This document shows, piece after piece, positions 33,676-42,330 of a DNA stretch of 64,000 nucleotides (the stretch's first letter is position 1; each line of letters begins with the position of its first letter). A model generated the notes under the pieces. The model was not told the origin of the DNA. It ran no database searches and saw only the letters and a list, made by a program, of their open reading frames with translations. Both the position numbers and the translations under genes were made by a program. Location of the stretch: contig NZ_SROX01000005.1 of NCBI RefSeq assembly GCF_013141915.1, positions 124,001 through 188,000 on the forward strand, given 5' to 3'. Origin of the DNA: Cupriavidus necator (GTDB taxonomy: Bacteria > Pseudomonadota > Gammaproteobacteria > Burkholderiales > Burkholderiaceae).

Positions 33676-36548
33676 GCCGCCTCTGCACTGGGCGCCTGCG
33701 GAGATGTGCGCAGCTGCAGGTTTTCCAGGATCTGCTTCTGCGACAGCATGCTCAGGTCCACCACCTCGCGCGCCTGCGCCACGTAGTAGGCCAGTTGTTC
33801 GTCGCTGCGCGTCATCGACTTGTCCAGCGCGGCCTCGATGCGCTGCAGGTGGTCGATCAGCTTGCCGTTCGATTCGCTGAACAGCTGCACCGCCACACCG
33901 AAGGCCTCGCCCAGGCTGGCCACCTCGACCGCGCTGCCGGTGACCTGCGCGGCGATGTCGGTGAGCTTGCCGGTCTCGGACTCGACCTTGTCGGTAAAGC
34001 GGGTGCCGACGCGCTCGAGCAGGTCGGCGGTGGTGGCGACCAGCGTGTCGACCGCGGTGCGCTGCTCGGTGGAGGCATGGTTCACGGCGTCAAGCAGCGT
34101 GCCCAGTGTTTCCATCATGCGGCTGCGTTCTTCCAGCATGGCATGGTCGCGCGCCATGCCTTCGGTCAGCTTCTCGCGCAGTTCCGCAATGACTTCGGCG
34201 GCGGCACGCGGCGCTTCGCCCGCGGCCTGCAGCAGGCGGGAAACCTCGGCAATGGTGCCGGTGGCCTGGGTCTCGGCCTGGGCCGCCATGTCGCGCGCGG
34301 TCACGGCCAGCGTTTCGCAGATCTGCTGCTGGCGCGCGGTGGCGTGCGTGCTGGCTTGCTCCCATTCCTGGCGCAGCGACGCCGCCATGCCGCCCAGCGC
34401 TTCGGTCCAGGCCGCCAGGCGTTGCGCATCCTGCGCCACCAGCTCCGCCTGCAAGGCGGTGGCGGCCTTCGGTGCCTCGGCCGCGGCCTGGACCAGGCGG
34501 TCGATCTCGGCAAGGGTGGTGCTGGCGTGCGCCTGGGTCTCGGTCGCGATCACGCGCGCGGTCTGTGCCAGGGCGTCGCAGACTTCCTGCTGGCGGGCGG
34601 CGGCGTGCGTGCTCGACTGCTCCCACTGCTGGCGCAGCGTGGCGGCGATGCCGCCGAGGGTTTCGGTCCAGCCGGCAAAGCGCGCTTCATCGCGCTCAGC
34701 CAGTTCCGCCTGCAGCGCCACCGCGGCCTTCGGTGCTTCGGAGGCAGCCTGCACCAGGCGGTCGATCTCGGCGAGGGTGCGGCTCGCATGCGCCTGCGTC
34801 TGCGCCGAGATCTCGCGCACGTTCTGCGCCAGCGCGGCGCTGATCTCGTCCTGGCGGGCGACCGTCTGCGCGTTCAGTTGCTGCCATTCCTGGCGCAGCG
34901 TAGCGGTCATGCTGCCGAGCGTGTCGGCCCACGCGGCAAAGCGCTCGGCATCGCGCGACGCCAGTTCGGCCTGCAGCGCGACCGCGGCCTTCGGCGCTTC
35001 CGCTGCGGCCTGCACCAGGCGGTCGATCTCCGCCAGCGTGTGGCTGGCATGCGCCTGCGTCTGCGCCGAGATCTCGCGCACGTTCTGCGCCAGCGCGGCG
35101 CTGATTTCGTCGTGGCGGCTGACGGTGTGCGCGTTCAGTTGTTCCAGCTGCTGGCGCAGCGTGGCGGTCATGCCGCCGAGCGTGTCGGCCCAGGCCGACA
35201 GGCGCTGCGCGTCCTGCGCGGCCAGTTGCGCCTGCAGGCCGGCATGCGAAGCGTCCACCGTGCGTACCAGCGCCGCGGCATGCTCGCCGAACGTGGCCGC
35301 AGCGCCAGCCAGCGCTTGCTGATTGTCGCCGGCCAGTTTTTCGCCGGCCTGCTGCTGGTGCGACAGTGCCTCGCGCCACGCTTCGGCGGTGCTGGCCGCG
35401 ACGGCGTCGAAGCGGCTGGCGACATTGTCCAGCAGGCTGGCCGAGCGTTGTTCGAAGGTCTGGCTAAAGCCATCGAGCGATGTGCGCAGGTCCGCCGCCA
35501 GCGCTTCGCTGGTGCGCTGGTGGCCGGCGAGCGCGCGGTTCCAGCTGTCGGCGACGCCGGCGGTAGCGTTTTCGAACCGGCTCGAGACGCCCTCCAGGTG
35601 CTGTTGCACCGCCTGCGTGACGGTGTCGCGCAGGGCCGTGGTCTCGCGTGCCAGGCCGGCCATGGTGGCGTCCACCGCGGGCTGGATCGCGGCGCCGGCG
35701 GCGCGGGCGCTGTCGGCGATGCTGTCCTTCAGCGATTGCTCGACCGATGACGCCAGGCGCGTATAGACGGCCTCGGTCTTGCCGTGGAAGGTGTCCTGGC
35801 TGGCCGCCAGCCGTTCCGCCAGGGCCGCGTTCTGTTGCGCCATGGCTTGCATCATGGCCTGCATCTGCTCGGCCAGCGCCGGCATCACGTCGGCCTGGCG
35901 CTGCAGCAGCCGCAGGGCTTCGTCGCGCTGGTGGCTGCGGGAATAGCTGCGCAGCGTGGTGGCGATGCGGCCATCGAGCGCCTGAGCGGCCTGGATACGC
36001 TCGCGCCGGCACAGTGCGGACAGCAGCCCCAGCATGGCCGAGGTGGCCACGCCCGCAACCGAGGTGCCAAAGGCAAAGCCCAGTCCCTTGACCGGCGCCG
36101 CCAGCGAAGCGCGGATCGCCTGCAGGTCGGTGGCGCCTTCCAGCGCGATGCCGGTGCCACGCAGGGTGGCCACCATGCCGAGGAACGTGCCCAGCATGCC
36201 CAGCAGCACCAGCAAGCCGACCAGGTAGGGCGTCAGCGCAGGGCCGGGCAGGCCGACACGCTCGCCTTCGATGCGCAGCCGCACGCTGTCGCGCAGGCTC
36301 GGATGCAGGCGTTCCAGCCAGCCGCCGAGGCTGGCCGGCGCTTCGGCCAGGCTGGCCAGCGCCTGGGCCAGCGTGGCGGTGGCCTGGCGGTAGCGCTGCA
36401 GTTCCAGCGCGCCCGCGAGGTAGAAGCCGCCGATCAGCAAGGTGACGACCAGCGCGAGGAAATTGGTGCCGGCATAGCCCGCGCCAATCCAGCAGACGAC
36501 AGCCAGGCCCGCGAGAAACGCAACAATATGGGTGAGGTATCGGGTCAT
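33672..36548 (-). CDS. DUF802 protein: MotA/ExbB-like channel with long repeat tail
   Basis: A 958-residue inner-membrane protein. Four predicted helices lie at about 7-25, 29-47, 105-127 and 155-180. Helix 3 (LLVLLGMLGTFLGMVATLRG) and helix 4 (GLGFAFGTSVAGVATSAMLG) match the pore helices of MotA/TolQ/ExbB. Residues 180-958 are a cytoplasmic, alanine- and glutamine-rich, helical tail; 438-785 comprise four 87-residue repeats (unit starts LQA(Q/E)LxxxDxxR, ends RLVQAAxEAPKAA). Such a channel plus long rod resembles ZorA of Zorya systems. It lies 10 bases after DUF3348 and overlaps the MotB-like gene. Function unknown. Confidence 0.88.
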   Translation of the reverse strand: MTRYLTHIVAFLAGLAVVCWIGAGYAGTNFLALVVTLLIGGFYLAGALELQRYRQATATLAQALASLAEAPASLGGWLERLHPSLRDSVRLRIEGERVGLPGPALTPYLVGLLVLLGMLGTFLGMVATLRGTGIALEGATDLQAIRASLAAPVKGLGFAFGTSVAGVATSAMLGLLSALCRRERIQAAQALDGRIATTLRSYSRSHQRDEALRLLQRQADVMPALAEQMQAMMQAMAQQNAALAERLAASQDTFHGKTEAVYTRLASSVEQSLKDSIADSARAAGAAIQPAVDATMAGLARETTALRDTVTQAVQQHLEGVSSRFENATAGVADSWNRALAGHQRTSEALAADLRTSLDGFSQTFEQRSASLLDNVASRFDAVAASTAEAWREALSHQQQAGEKLAGDNQQALAGAAATFGEHAAALVRTVDASHAGLQAQLAAQDAQRLSAWADTLGGMTATLRQQLEQLNAHTVSRHDEISAALAQNVREISAQTQAHASHTLAEIDRLVQAAAEAPKAAVALQAELASRDAERFAAWADTLGSMTATLRQEWQQLNAQTVARQDEISAALAQNVREISAQTQAHASRTLAEIDRLVQAASEAPKAAVALQAELAERDEARFAGWTETLGGIAATLRQQWEQSSTHAAARQQEVCDALAQTARVIATETQAHASTTLAEIDRLVQAAAEAPKAATALQAELVAQDAQRLAAWTEALGGMAASLRQEWEQASTHATARQQQICETLAVTARDMAAQAETQATGTIAEVSRLLQAAGEAPRAAAEVIAELREKLTEGMARDHAMLEERSRMMETLGTLLDAVNHASTEQRTAVDTLVATTADLLERVGTRFTDKVESETGKLTDIAAQVTGSAVEVASLGEAFGVAVQLFSESNGKLIDHLQRIEAALDKSMTRSDEQLAYYVAQAREVVDLSMLSQKQILENLQLRTSPQAPSAEAA
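34194..35237 (-). repeat. Four tandem 261-base (87-residue) repeats in the DUF802 gene
   Basis: The protein repeats start at residues 438, 525, 612 and 699. Repeats 1 and 2 are nearly identical; at DNA level a 59-base stretch is identical between about 34788-34846 and 35049-35107, exactly 261 bases apart. Repeats 3 and 4 are more diverged. The pattern implies duplication with recent gene conversion of the first two units. Confidence 0.85.
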
Positions 36549-36558
36549 GATGTCTGGG

Positions 36559-37305
36559 TTAGCTGTCTTGCAGCGCCGCCAGCAAGCCTTCCACAGGCTG
36601 CCAGCGGATTTCGAGTTCGGCGAGCAGCACGCTCTGCATATCCTTGCGGAACACGCCCAGCCATGCGCCGGGGCGGACCGCCACGGGTGTTCCTGCCGCC
36701 TGTGCCTGGTCCTCCAGCGCGGCGGCTTCGGCCTGGCGCAGGCGCTGGAAGTGCGGCTCCAGGAGATTCGGCACCGCCCCCAGCAAGCTTTGCTCGCGCG
36801 TGCCGAGCACGCGCTCCATCACCGCGTCGACCATGGCCAGCTTGGCCATGGCCGGCGTGCGCGCCGACAGCGCGGCGCGCAAGCTTGCGCGCAGGCTGCC
36901 GATGCTGGCCTCCATGGTCTGCTGCAGCGTCAGGTAACGCTGGCGATGGACCGCGTAGTCGACCTGCGCATCGACCGGGTCGGGCAGCGCCGACGGGCGC
37001 GACGGGCCGCGCCTGCGGCCGCCTGGCGCCGTGTCTTCGGCAATGGCGCCGACCAGCCGGGCCCGCACGCGCGCGCATTCCTGCGCTTCAGCGGTGGCGC
37101 CAGAGGCATGTGCGACTGCCGGTACCGCGGGCGGCCCGGCTTTCAACGCGGCCGACAGGGCGATGGCATCCGGCCAGCCCAGCCATTGGCTCAGCTGGCC
37201 GGAAAGCGACATTACAGGAGGTGGGACGTCGGCGTCGGTCAGGCGCGCCAGCAGCCGGACTAGCGCCGGACCGCTGAAACCTGTGCGCCGGGGCTCTTGG
37301 GACAT
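36559..37305 (-). CDS. DUF3348 family protein (first gene of the DUF802 system)
   Basis: A 248-residue soluble, helical protein, DUF3348 by its block GFSGPALVRLLARLTDADVP and the central VDYAVHRQRYLTLQQTMEAS, RVLGTREQSLLGAVPNLLEP segments. No membrane helix or enzyme motif is seen. ATG 37305 is preferred over the frame's earlier start at 37386, which lies in poor sequence. It heads a four-gene unit with 10 bases to DUF802. Likely a cytoplasmic partner of the channel; function unknown. Confidence 0.82.
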   Translation of the reverse strand: MSQEPRRTGFSGPALVRLLARLTDADVPPPVMSLSGQLSQWLGWPDAIALSAALKAGPPAVPAVAHASGATAEAQECARVRARLVGAIAEDTAPGGRRRGPSRPSALPDPVDAQVDYAVHRQRYLTLQQTMEASIGSLRASLRAALSARTPAMAKLAMVDAVMERVLGTREQSLLGAVPNLLEPHFQRLRQAEAAALEDQAQAAGTPVAVRPGAWLGVFRKDMQSVLLAELEIRWQPVEGLLAALQDS

Positions 37306-37538
37306 ACCGCCGGGTTTAAAAAGCCAGCAGTTTACACGCCTCGGCGAGGGAGGCGGCAGTATCCGGGAGCACGCGAGCGCCGGCATCGGATGCCGCCGCC
37401 GGGGGAGCGGTGCGGTTCAGCCAATCCCGCTCTGCACGATTCCTGAACTTGCCACGGGCATGAACAGCGCGGCATAGCCCTTCAGTGCTTCAGGCCGCCG
37501 GCTTCACCGGGAACCCAGGGCCAGCCAGACAATTACCG

Positions 37539-38393
37539 CTAGTCGATCAGCTTGCCCTGCGCATCAAAGAACGGATGCGCTGCCCCATAGTCGCCGATTG
37601 CTGCCGCATGTGTCACCAGTCCGTGCGCGGGATGCCACCAGTGCAGCAGGTAGCCCGGTGGCTCCATGCGAAATCGCGAGGGAGCATGCCGGTCCAGGTC
37701 CAGCGCCACCTGGTGCGCCGGACCGGGCGCTGTCATCGCGACCGTGCCGCCGAAGCGGCGCGTGATGTGCCGATGCAGATGGCCGCACAGCACGCGTTCC
37801 ACTTGCGGGTGGCGGCGCACTACGGCTTCAAGCGCGTCGGCGTTGGCCAGGCCCTGCGCGTCCATGTGGCCGATGCCGGTAAAGAACGGCGGATGGTGCA
37901 GCAACAGCAGGGCGGGGCGGTCCGGGTCGGCAGACAGCGCGGCTTCCAGCCAGGGCAGTGCGGCGGGATCGACGCGCCCGCCGGGCTGGCCGGGCACGGT
38001 GCAGTCGAACGCCACCAGCCGCAGCGGGCCCGCCTCGATGCTGTAATGCACAGGGTCTTCGCCGCTGCCGGTGGCGAACAGGTAATCGTGATCGGCAAAG
38101 ACCCGGCGCAGCGCGCCGCGGCTGTCGTGGTTTCCCGGCAGCAGCCGCACGGGCATGGGCAGCCGCTGCAGGATCTGGCGCAGGAACTGGTATTCGCTCT
38201 CAGCGCCGAAGTCGACCAGGTCGCCGGTGACGATCACCGCGTCGGGTTGTTGCGGGGCAGCCAGCAGGGTGTCGATGCAGCGGTGCAGCGCGCCGGCGGT
38301 GTCGACCAGCCGGTACGACAGCCTGCCGCCAGCCTTGATGTGGAGGTCGGTGATGTGGGCGACCAGGTAGGTCGGGCAAGGGGCGCTGTTCAT
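37539..38393 (-). CDS. Calcineurin-like phosphodiesterase (GpdQ/CpdA type)
   Basis: A 284-residue binuclear metallophosphoesterase. All family blocks are visible: DLH in AHITDLHIKAGG, GDLVDFG, GNHD in LLPGNHDSRG, LLLHHPPF and GHLH in CGHLHRHI. It is closest in layout to GpdQ glycerophosphodiesterases and CpdA cAMP phosphodiesterases. Its start overlaps the ABC ATPase stop (ATGA), so it is made together with an importer; this favours hydrolysis of an imported phosphodiester such as a glycerophosphodiester over a cAMP role. Confidence 0.88.
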   Translation of the reverse strand: MNSAPCPTYLVAHITDLHIKAGGRLSYRLVDTAGALHRCIDTLLAAPQQPDAVIVTGDLVDFGAESEYQFLRQILQRLPMPVRLLPGNHDSRGALRRVFADHDYLFATGSGEDPVHYSIEAGPLRLVAFDCTVPGQPGGRVDPAALPWLEAALSADPDRPALLLLHHPPFFTGIGHMDAQGLANADALEAVVRRHPQVERVLCGHLHRHITRRFGGTVAMTAPGPAHQVALDLDRHAPSRFRMEPPGYLLHWWHPAHGLVTHAAAIGDYGAAHPFFDAQGKLID

Positions 38394-39448
38394 GCTGCCA
38401 CGGCTTCGGGAAGGGTGATGAGATGGCCGGTGTCGATGCGCAGGCCGACGCGGTCTCCGGCGCGCCAGTCGTCGCGGCGCGTGGTGTCGACGATGAGCGG
38501 CGCGGATGCGCCGACTTCCACCAGCAGACGCGTGCAGTTGCCAAGGAAAAGGGCGGTGACCACGCTACCGTGCAGATGCGCGTCGTCCGCAGGCACCAGC
38601 GCCACATCCTCGGGGCGGAACATCAGGTCGGCGCGCGGCACCGGCGCGGACTCTTGCGCCCGCGGCACGACGCCGCCAGGCACGCGCCAGGCGCCGTCCG
38701 CTGCAGCGGCGGGCAGGCGGTTCATGGTGCCGATGAAATCCGCCACGAAGGCATTGGCCGGCGCGCGGTAGATTTCTTGCGGCGTGCCCGTCTGCGCGAT
38801 GCGACCCTTGTCCATCACGATAATGCGGTCGCCCAGCGCCATGGCCTCGGCCTGGTCATGCGTGACATAGACGGCGGTGATGCCCAGGCTGCGCAGCAAC
38901 TGGTTGATGTCGGCGCGCAGGGCGTCGCGCAGCTTGGCGTCGAGCGCGGTCAGCGGCTCGTCCAGCAGCAGCACGCGTGGCTGCACGGCAATGGCGCGGG
39001 CGAGCGCCACGCGCTGGCGCTGGCCGCCCGAGAGCTGGTCCACGCGGCGGTCGGCGAAGGGGGCGAGATGCATCATCGCGAGCATGTCGTCGACCCGCCG
39101 GCGGCGCGTGGCGGCGTCCACGCGCCGCACGCGCAGCCCGTAGCCGATGTTCTCGGAGACGGTCATGTTGGGGAACAGCGCGTAACTCTGGAATACCATG
39201 CCCACGCCGCGCTGCTCGATCGGCAGCGCGGTCACACAGGTATCGCCGAACCAGACCTCGCCGCCCGCATCGGGATACTCCAGCCCGGCGATGACGCGCA
39301 GTGTGGTGGTCTTGCCACAGCCGGACGGGCCAAGCAGCACCACGGTTTCCGCGGCGCCGATGTCGAGATCCAGCGGCTGCAGCGCCGGGGTGCCGTCGGC
39401 AAACGTCTTGCCGCAATGGCGCAGCGTGATGGTGGTGGGTTCATGCAT
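38390..39448 (-). CDS. ABC transporter ATP-binding protein (PotA/UgpC/FbpC-like)
   Basis: A 352-residue import ATPase. Walker A GPSGCGKT (40-47), Q-loop VFQSYALFPNMTV, signature LSGGQRQRVALARA (139-152), Walker B LLLDEP with D163-E164, and H-switch VTHDQ; a C-terminal TOBE domain follows (about 240-350). It energises the two permeases encoded upstream (8-base overlap with the second). The TOBE type points to spermidine, iron or glycerol-phosphate type importers; the GpdQ-like partner favours a phosphate ester. Confidence 0.93.
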   Translation of the reverse strand: MHEPTTITLRHCGKTFADGTPALQPLDLDIGAAETVVLLGPSGCGKTTTLRVIAGLEYPDAGGEVWFGDTCVTALPIEQRGVGMVFQSYALFPNMTVSENIGYGLRVRRVDAATRRRRVDDMLAMMHLAPFADRRVDQLSGGQRQRVALARAIAVQPRVLLLDEPLTALDAKLRDALRADINQLLRSLGITAVYVTHDQAEAMALGDRIIVMDKGRIAQTGTPQEIYRAPANAFVADFIGTMNRLPAAAADGAWRVPGGVVPRAQESAPVPRADLMFRPEDVALVPADDAHLHGSVVTALFLGNCTRLLVEVGASAPLIVDTTRRDDWRAGDRVGLRIDTGHLITLPEAVAA

Positions 39449-40316
39449 GACGGGTCTCGGAATGAGGGTTGGCCGGCGCGGTGGCAACGGCGGGCGCGTG
39501 CGCTGCTTCGGCAACGTACTTGCGGGAGCGCGCGCCCAGCGCGCTGAGCGCCTGCATCAGCACCAGCAGCGGAATGATCATGACGAAGAAGATGATGGTG
39601 TAGGCCGAACCGATCTCCAGCCGCATCGAGGCATAGCTGTCGGCCAGGCCCACCGGCAACGTCTGCGTGGTGGGCGTGTGCAACATCCATGTCAGGTTGA
39701 ATTCGCCCACCGACAACGTGACGACCATGAGCGCGCCGGCCAGGATGCCCTGGCGGCAGTTGGGCAGCACCACGGTAAAAAAGCGCTGCAGGCGGCTGGC
39801 GCCAAGGCTGGCGGCGGCGTCTTCGAGCGTACGAATATCGATGGCGGAAAGGATGGCTAGTACCGAGCGCACCATGAAGGGCAGGGTGAACAGCACGTGG
39901 CCGATCAGGATAAACAGCCAGCTCGTACGCAGGGCCTGCCAGGTGCCGTAGAGCAGGATCAGGCCAAGCGCGGTCGCGAGGCCGGGAACGGCCACCGGCA
40001 GCATCAGCAGTTCCTCGATCAGCCGGGTGATGCGGTTGCGCCGCAGCGCCATGTAATACGCGGCCGGCACCCCCAGCACCAGCGTGCAGGCAAGGCAGGC
40101 CAGGGCGATCAGCAGCGACAGGAAGATGGTATTGCGATAGAGCGACCAGACTTCCGCGAGCCAGCGCGTGGTCAGGCCGCTTTCCAGGCCGACGAAGATA
40201 TTGTTGGTCAGGCCAGCCAGCACGGAGAGCACGACCGGCACGGTCATGAAGGCGCAGACCGCCAGCGTGAGCGCCAGTTGCAGCCAGTAGCCGGCGCGGC
40301 GATGGATCGGGGTCAT
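39441..40316 (-). CDS. ABC transporter permease 2
   Basis: A 291-residue inner-membrane permease with six or so helices and the EAA loop EDAAASLGASRLQRFFTVVL (about 165-184) that docks on the ATPase. It follows permease 1 by 9 bases and overlaps the ATPase start. Type of the PotC/UgpE half-permeases. Confidence 0.9.
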   Translation of the reverse strand: MTPIHRRAGYWLQLALTLAVCAFMTVPVVLSVLAGLTNNIFVGLESGLTTRWLAEVWSLYRNTIFLSLLIALACLACTLVLGVPAAYYMALRRNRITRLIEELLMLPVAVPGLATALGLILLYGTWQALRTSWLFILIGHVLFTLPFMVRSVLAILSAIDIRTLEDAAASLGASRLQRFFTVVLPNCRQGILAGALMVVTLSVGEFNLTWMLHTPTTQTLPVGLADSYASMRLEIGSAYTIIFFVMIIPLLVLMQALSALGARSRKYVAEAAHAPAVATAPANPHSETRHA

Positions 40317-40325
40317 GGGTTGCTC

Positions 40326-41144
40326 CTACGCGGTTGCGGCCACGGCGTCGCCAGAGAACCAGCGAGCGACCGCCAGCAAGGCCCAGGTGACGGTGCCCAG
40401 CAGGATGGATAGCGCCGCGGCCATGCCGAAGTTGGCGTAGTTGGTGAACTCGTTGTAGATGGTGAGCGGCAGCACGTCGAGCTGCGTGGCCAGCGTGAAG
40501 GCGGTACCGAACGCCCCCATGCTGGTGGCGAAGCAGATCGCGCCGCTGGAGATCATGGCCGGCATCAGCGCGGGCAGCATCACGTCGCGCGTCACGCGCC
40601 AGGGGCTGGCGCCCAGCGAGCGCGCGGCTTCTTCCAGCGAGGCATCGAGCTTCTCCACGGCCGCCATCACGGTCAGGATCACGCGGGGGATCGAAAAGTA
40701 CAGATAGCCGACGAACAGCCCGGCCAGGCCGTAGGCAAAAGTCCAGCGCTCGCCGGCGAGCTTGTCGCCGACCATGGCCAGCAGGCCGTTGCGGCCGCCG
40801 AGCATGATGACCATGAAGCCGATCACCACGCCGGGAAACGCCAGCGGAAAGGTCAGCATGGCCACCAGCACGGACTTGCCAGGCACTGCGTTGCGCTGCA
40901 GGAAGGTGCCGGATATGCCGGCGATCACGAGCGTGGCCAGTGTCACGGCGGCCGACAGCAGCACGGTGACCATCAGGCTGTGCAGGTAGCGCGGACTGGA
41001 GACCACGGTCCAGTACACGGCCGCCCCTTGCTCGCCGTTGATGCTGACCGCCAGGAGCCGCGCCATCGGCAGGCAGAAGAAGGCCAGGAAGACCACCAGT
41101 GCCGGCAAGGCGAACAGGAAGAGGGAGGGAGATCGGTTTGTCAT
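40326..41144 (-). CDS. ABC transporter permease 1
   Basis: A 272-residue inner-membrane permease, PotB/UgpA-like, with six helices and the EAA loop LEEAARSLGASPWRVTRDVM (about 170-189). It lies 115 bases after the binding-protein gene, with a stable hairpin in that gap, and 9 bases before the second permease. Confidence 0.9.
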   Translation of the reverse strand: MTNRSPSLFLFALPALVVFLAFFCLPMARLLAVSINGEQGAAVYWTVVSSPRYLHSLMVTVLLSAAVTLATLVIAGISGTFLQRNAVPGKSVLVAMLTFPLAFPGVVIGFMVIMLGGRNGLLAMVGDKLAGERWTFAYGLAGLFVGYLYFSIPRVILTVMAAVEKLDASLEEAARSLGASPWRVTRDVMLPALMPAMISSGAICFATSMGAFGTAFTLATQLDVLPLTIYNEFTNYANFGMAAALSILLGTVTWALLAVARWFSGDAVAATA

Positions 41145-41203
41145 GGCAGTGCCGGCGTGATGTGGCGGTGGGCGATGGTGTGCACGGCTTGGTGAGGCCG
41201 CCC

Positions 41204-41235
41204 AGGTTGTCTCCCTGTTTACGGGTAGACAACCT
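41204..41235 (-). terminator. Hairpin between binding-protein and permease genes
   Basis: AGGTTGTCT and AGACAACCT form a perfect 9-base stem, extended by CCC/GGG inside, in the gap between the binding-protein gene and permease 1. Such hairpins often protect or partly terminate transcripts so that more binding protein than permease is made, as between malE and malF. No U-run. Confidence 0.55.
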
Positions 41236-41259
41236 TCAGGCGGGAGACACCATGGCCGG

Positions 41260-42282
41260 TCAGCGCACCTCCTTCAGATACTGCTCGCTGAACGCCTTCT
41301 GCACGTCGGCCATCTTGCCGAAGTCCACCGCCTTGGCCCGTGCGTATTCGGTGGCCGGCAGGAAGCGCGCCTGGACTTCCTTGGGCACCACGCCGGCGCG
41401 CACCGGGCGCAGGTAGGCGTTGGCCCACAGCGCCTGGCCGGCGTCGGACAGCACGAAGTCGAGCACCTTGCGGCCTTCGGCCTCATGCGGCGCCTTGTTG
41501 ACCAGGCTCATCACATAGGGAACGACCACCGAACCCTCCCTGGGAATCACGAAGGCTACGTTGGCGTGATCCTTGTAGCGGGCGCGATAGGCATTGAAGT
41601 CGTAGTCGAGCAGGATGGGAATTTCACCGGACAGCACGCGCGCGTAAGCCGTCTGCTTGGGCACGATCGGCTGGTTCTTCTGCAGGTCCTTGAAATACTT
41701 GAAGGCCGGCCCGAAGTTGTCGAGCGTGCCGCCCATGGCCTGGTTGACCGCCACCGCGCCCACGTAGCCGACGAAGGCGCTGGCCGGGTCGAGATAGCCG
41801 ACCAGGCCCTTGTACTCGGGCTTGAGCAGGTCGGCCCATGACTGCGGCACCGGCTTGCCGCGCAGCGCGTCGACATTGACCATGAAGCCCAGCGTGCCGG
41901 AATGGATGGCGAACCAGTTGCCCTGCGGGTCCTTCAGGCCCTCGGGAATGTCGTTCCAATGGGCGGGCTTGTAGGCGGCGGTCACGCCGTCCTTTTTCGC
42001 CTGGATGCCGAAGGTCACGCCGTAGTAGACCACGTCGGCCACCGGGCTGGCTTTCTCGGCAACCAGCTGCGCCAGGGACTGGCCGGAGTTCTTGTTGTCC
42101 AGCGGCACGTGAACGCCGGTCTTTTCCTTGATAGCGCGGATCTGTGCCGCCCAGTCGGCCCATTCGGGCGGGCAGTTATAGCAGATCGCGGTCTGGGCGC
42201 CCACACCCTGGCTGAACGCGGCGGCGCCTAGCGCCAGGGCAATCCAGCGCAGCGGGCGGCGCCAGGACGGGGTAGGTTGCAT
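41260..42282 (-). CDS. ABC transporter periplasmic substrate-binding protein
   Basis: A 340-residue periplasmic binding protein of the iron/spermidine/phosphonate-type cluster D. Signal peptide about 1-29 (AAFSQGVGAQ), then AICYNCPPEWADWAAQIRAI. It contains the typical block YGVTFGIQAKKDG and GYVGAVAVNQAMGG. The start at ATG 42282 fits the signal peptide. Two nearby cysteines would-be exposed (YNCPP) are unusual. It is first in the transporter unit, 48 bases after lacI-type gene. Ligand possibly a glycerophosphodiester, inferred from the GpdQ-like enzyme. Confidence 0.88.
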   Translation of the reverse strand: MQPTPSWRRPLRWIALALGAAAFSQGVGAQTAICYNCPPEWADWAAQIRAIKEKTGVHVPLDNKNSGQSLAQLVAEKASPVADVVYYGVTFGIQAKKDGVTAAYKPAHWNDIPEGLKDPQGNWFAIHSGTLGFMVNVDALRGKPVPQSWADLLKPEYKGLVGYLDPASAFVGYVGAVAVNQAMGGTLDNFGPAFKYFKDLQKNQPIVPKQTAYARVLSGEIPILLDYDFNAYRARYKDHANVAFVIPREGSVVVPYVMSLVNKAPHEAEGRKVLDFVLSDAGQALWANAYLRPVRAGVVPKEVQARFLPATEYARAKAVDFGKMADVQKAFSEQYLKEVR

Positions 42283-42330
42283 GAGAGGCTCCTTGATTAA
42301 GGACAGGGGGAATGCAGCATGCATAAGCGG

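Noticed and set aside
34194..35237. Regularly spaced DNA repeats that could suggest a CRISPR array
   Set aside because: The spacing is 261 bases, the whole unit is coding and conserved as protein, and there are no unique spacers.
33795..35750. 651-codon plus-strand frame with repeats opposite DUF802
   Set aside because: Its apparent repeats are just the antisense of the DUF802 tail repeats; no initiation signal or domain.
32343..37305. Calling the DUF802 locus a Zorya defence system
   Set aside because: Only the channel/anchor architecture is shared; no ZorC, ZorD helicase-nuclease or ZorE gene is present.
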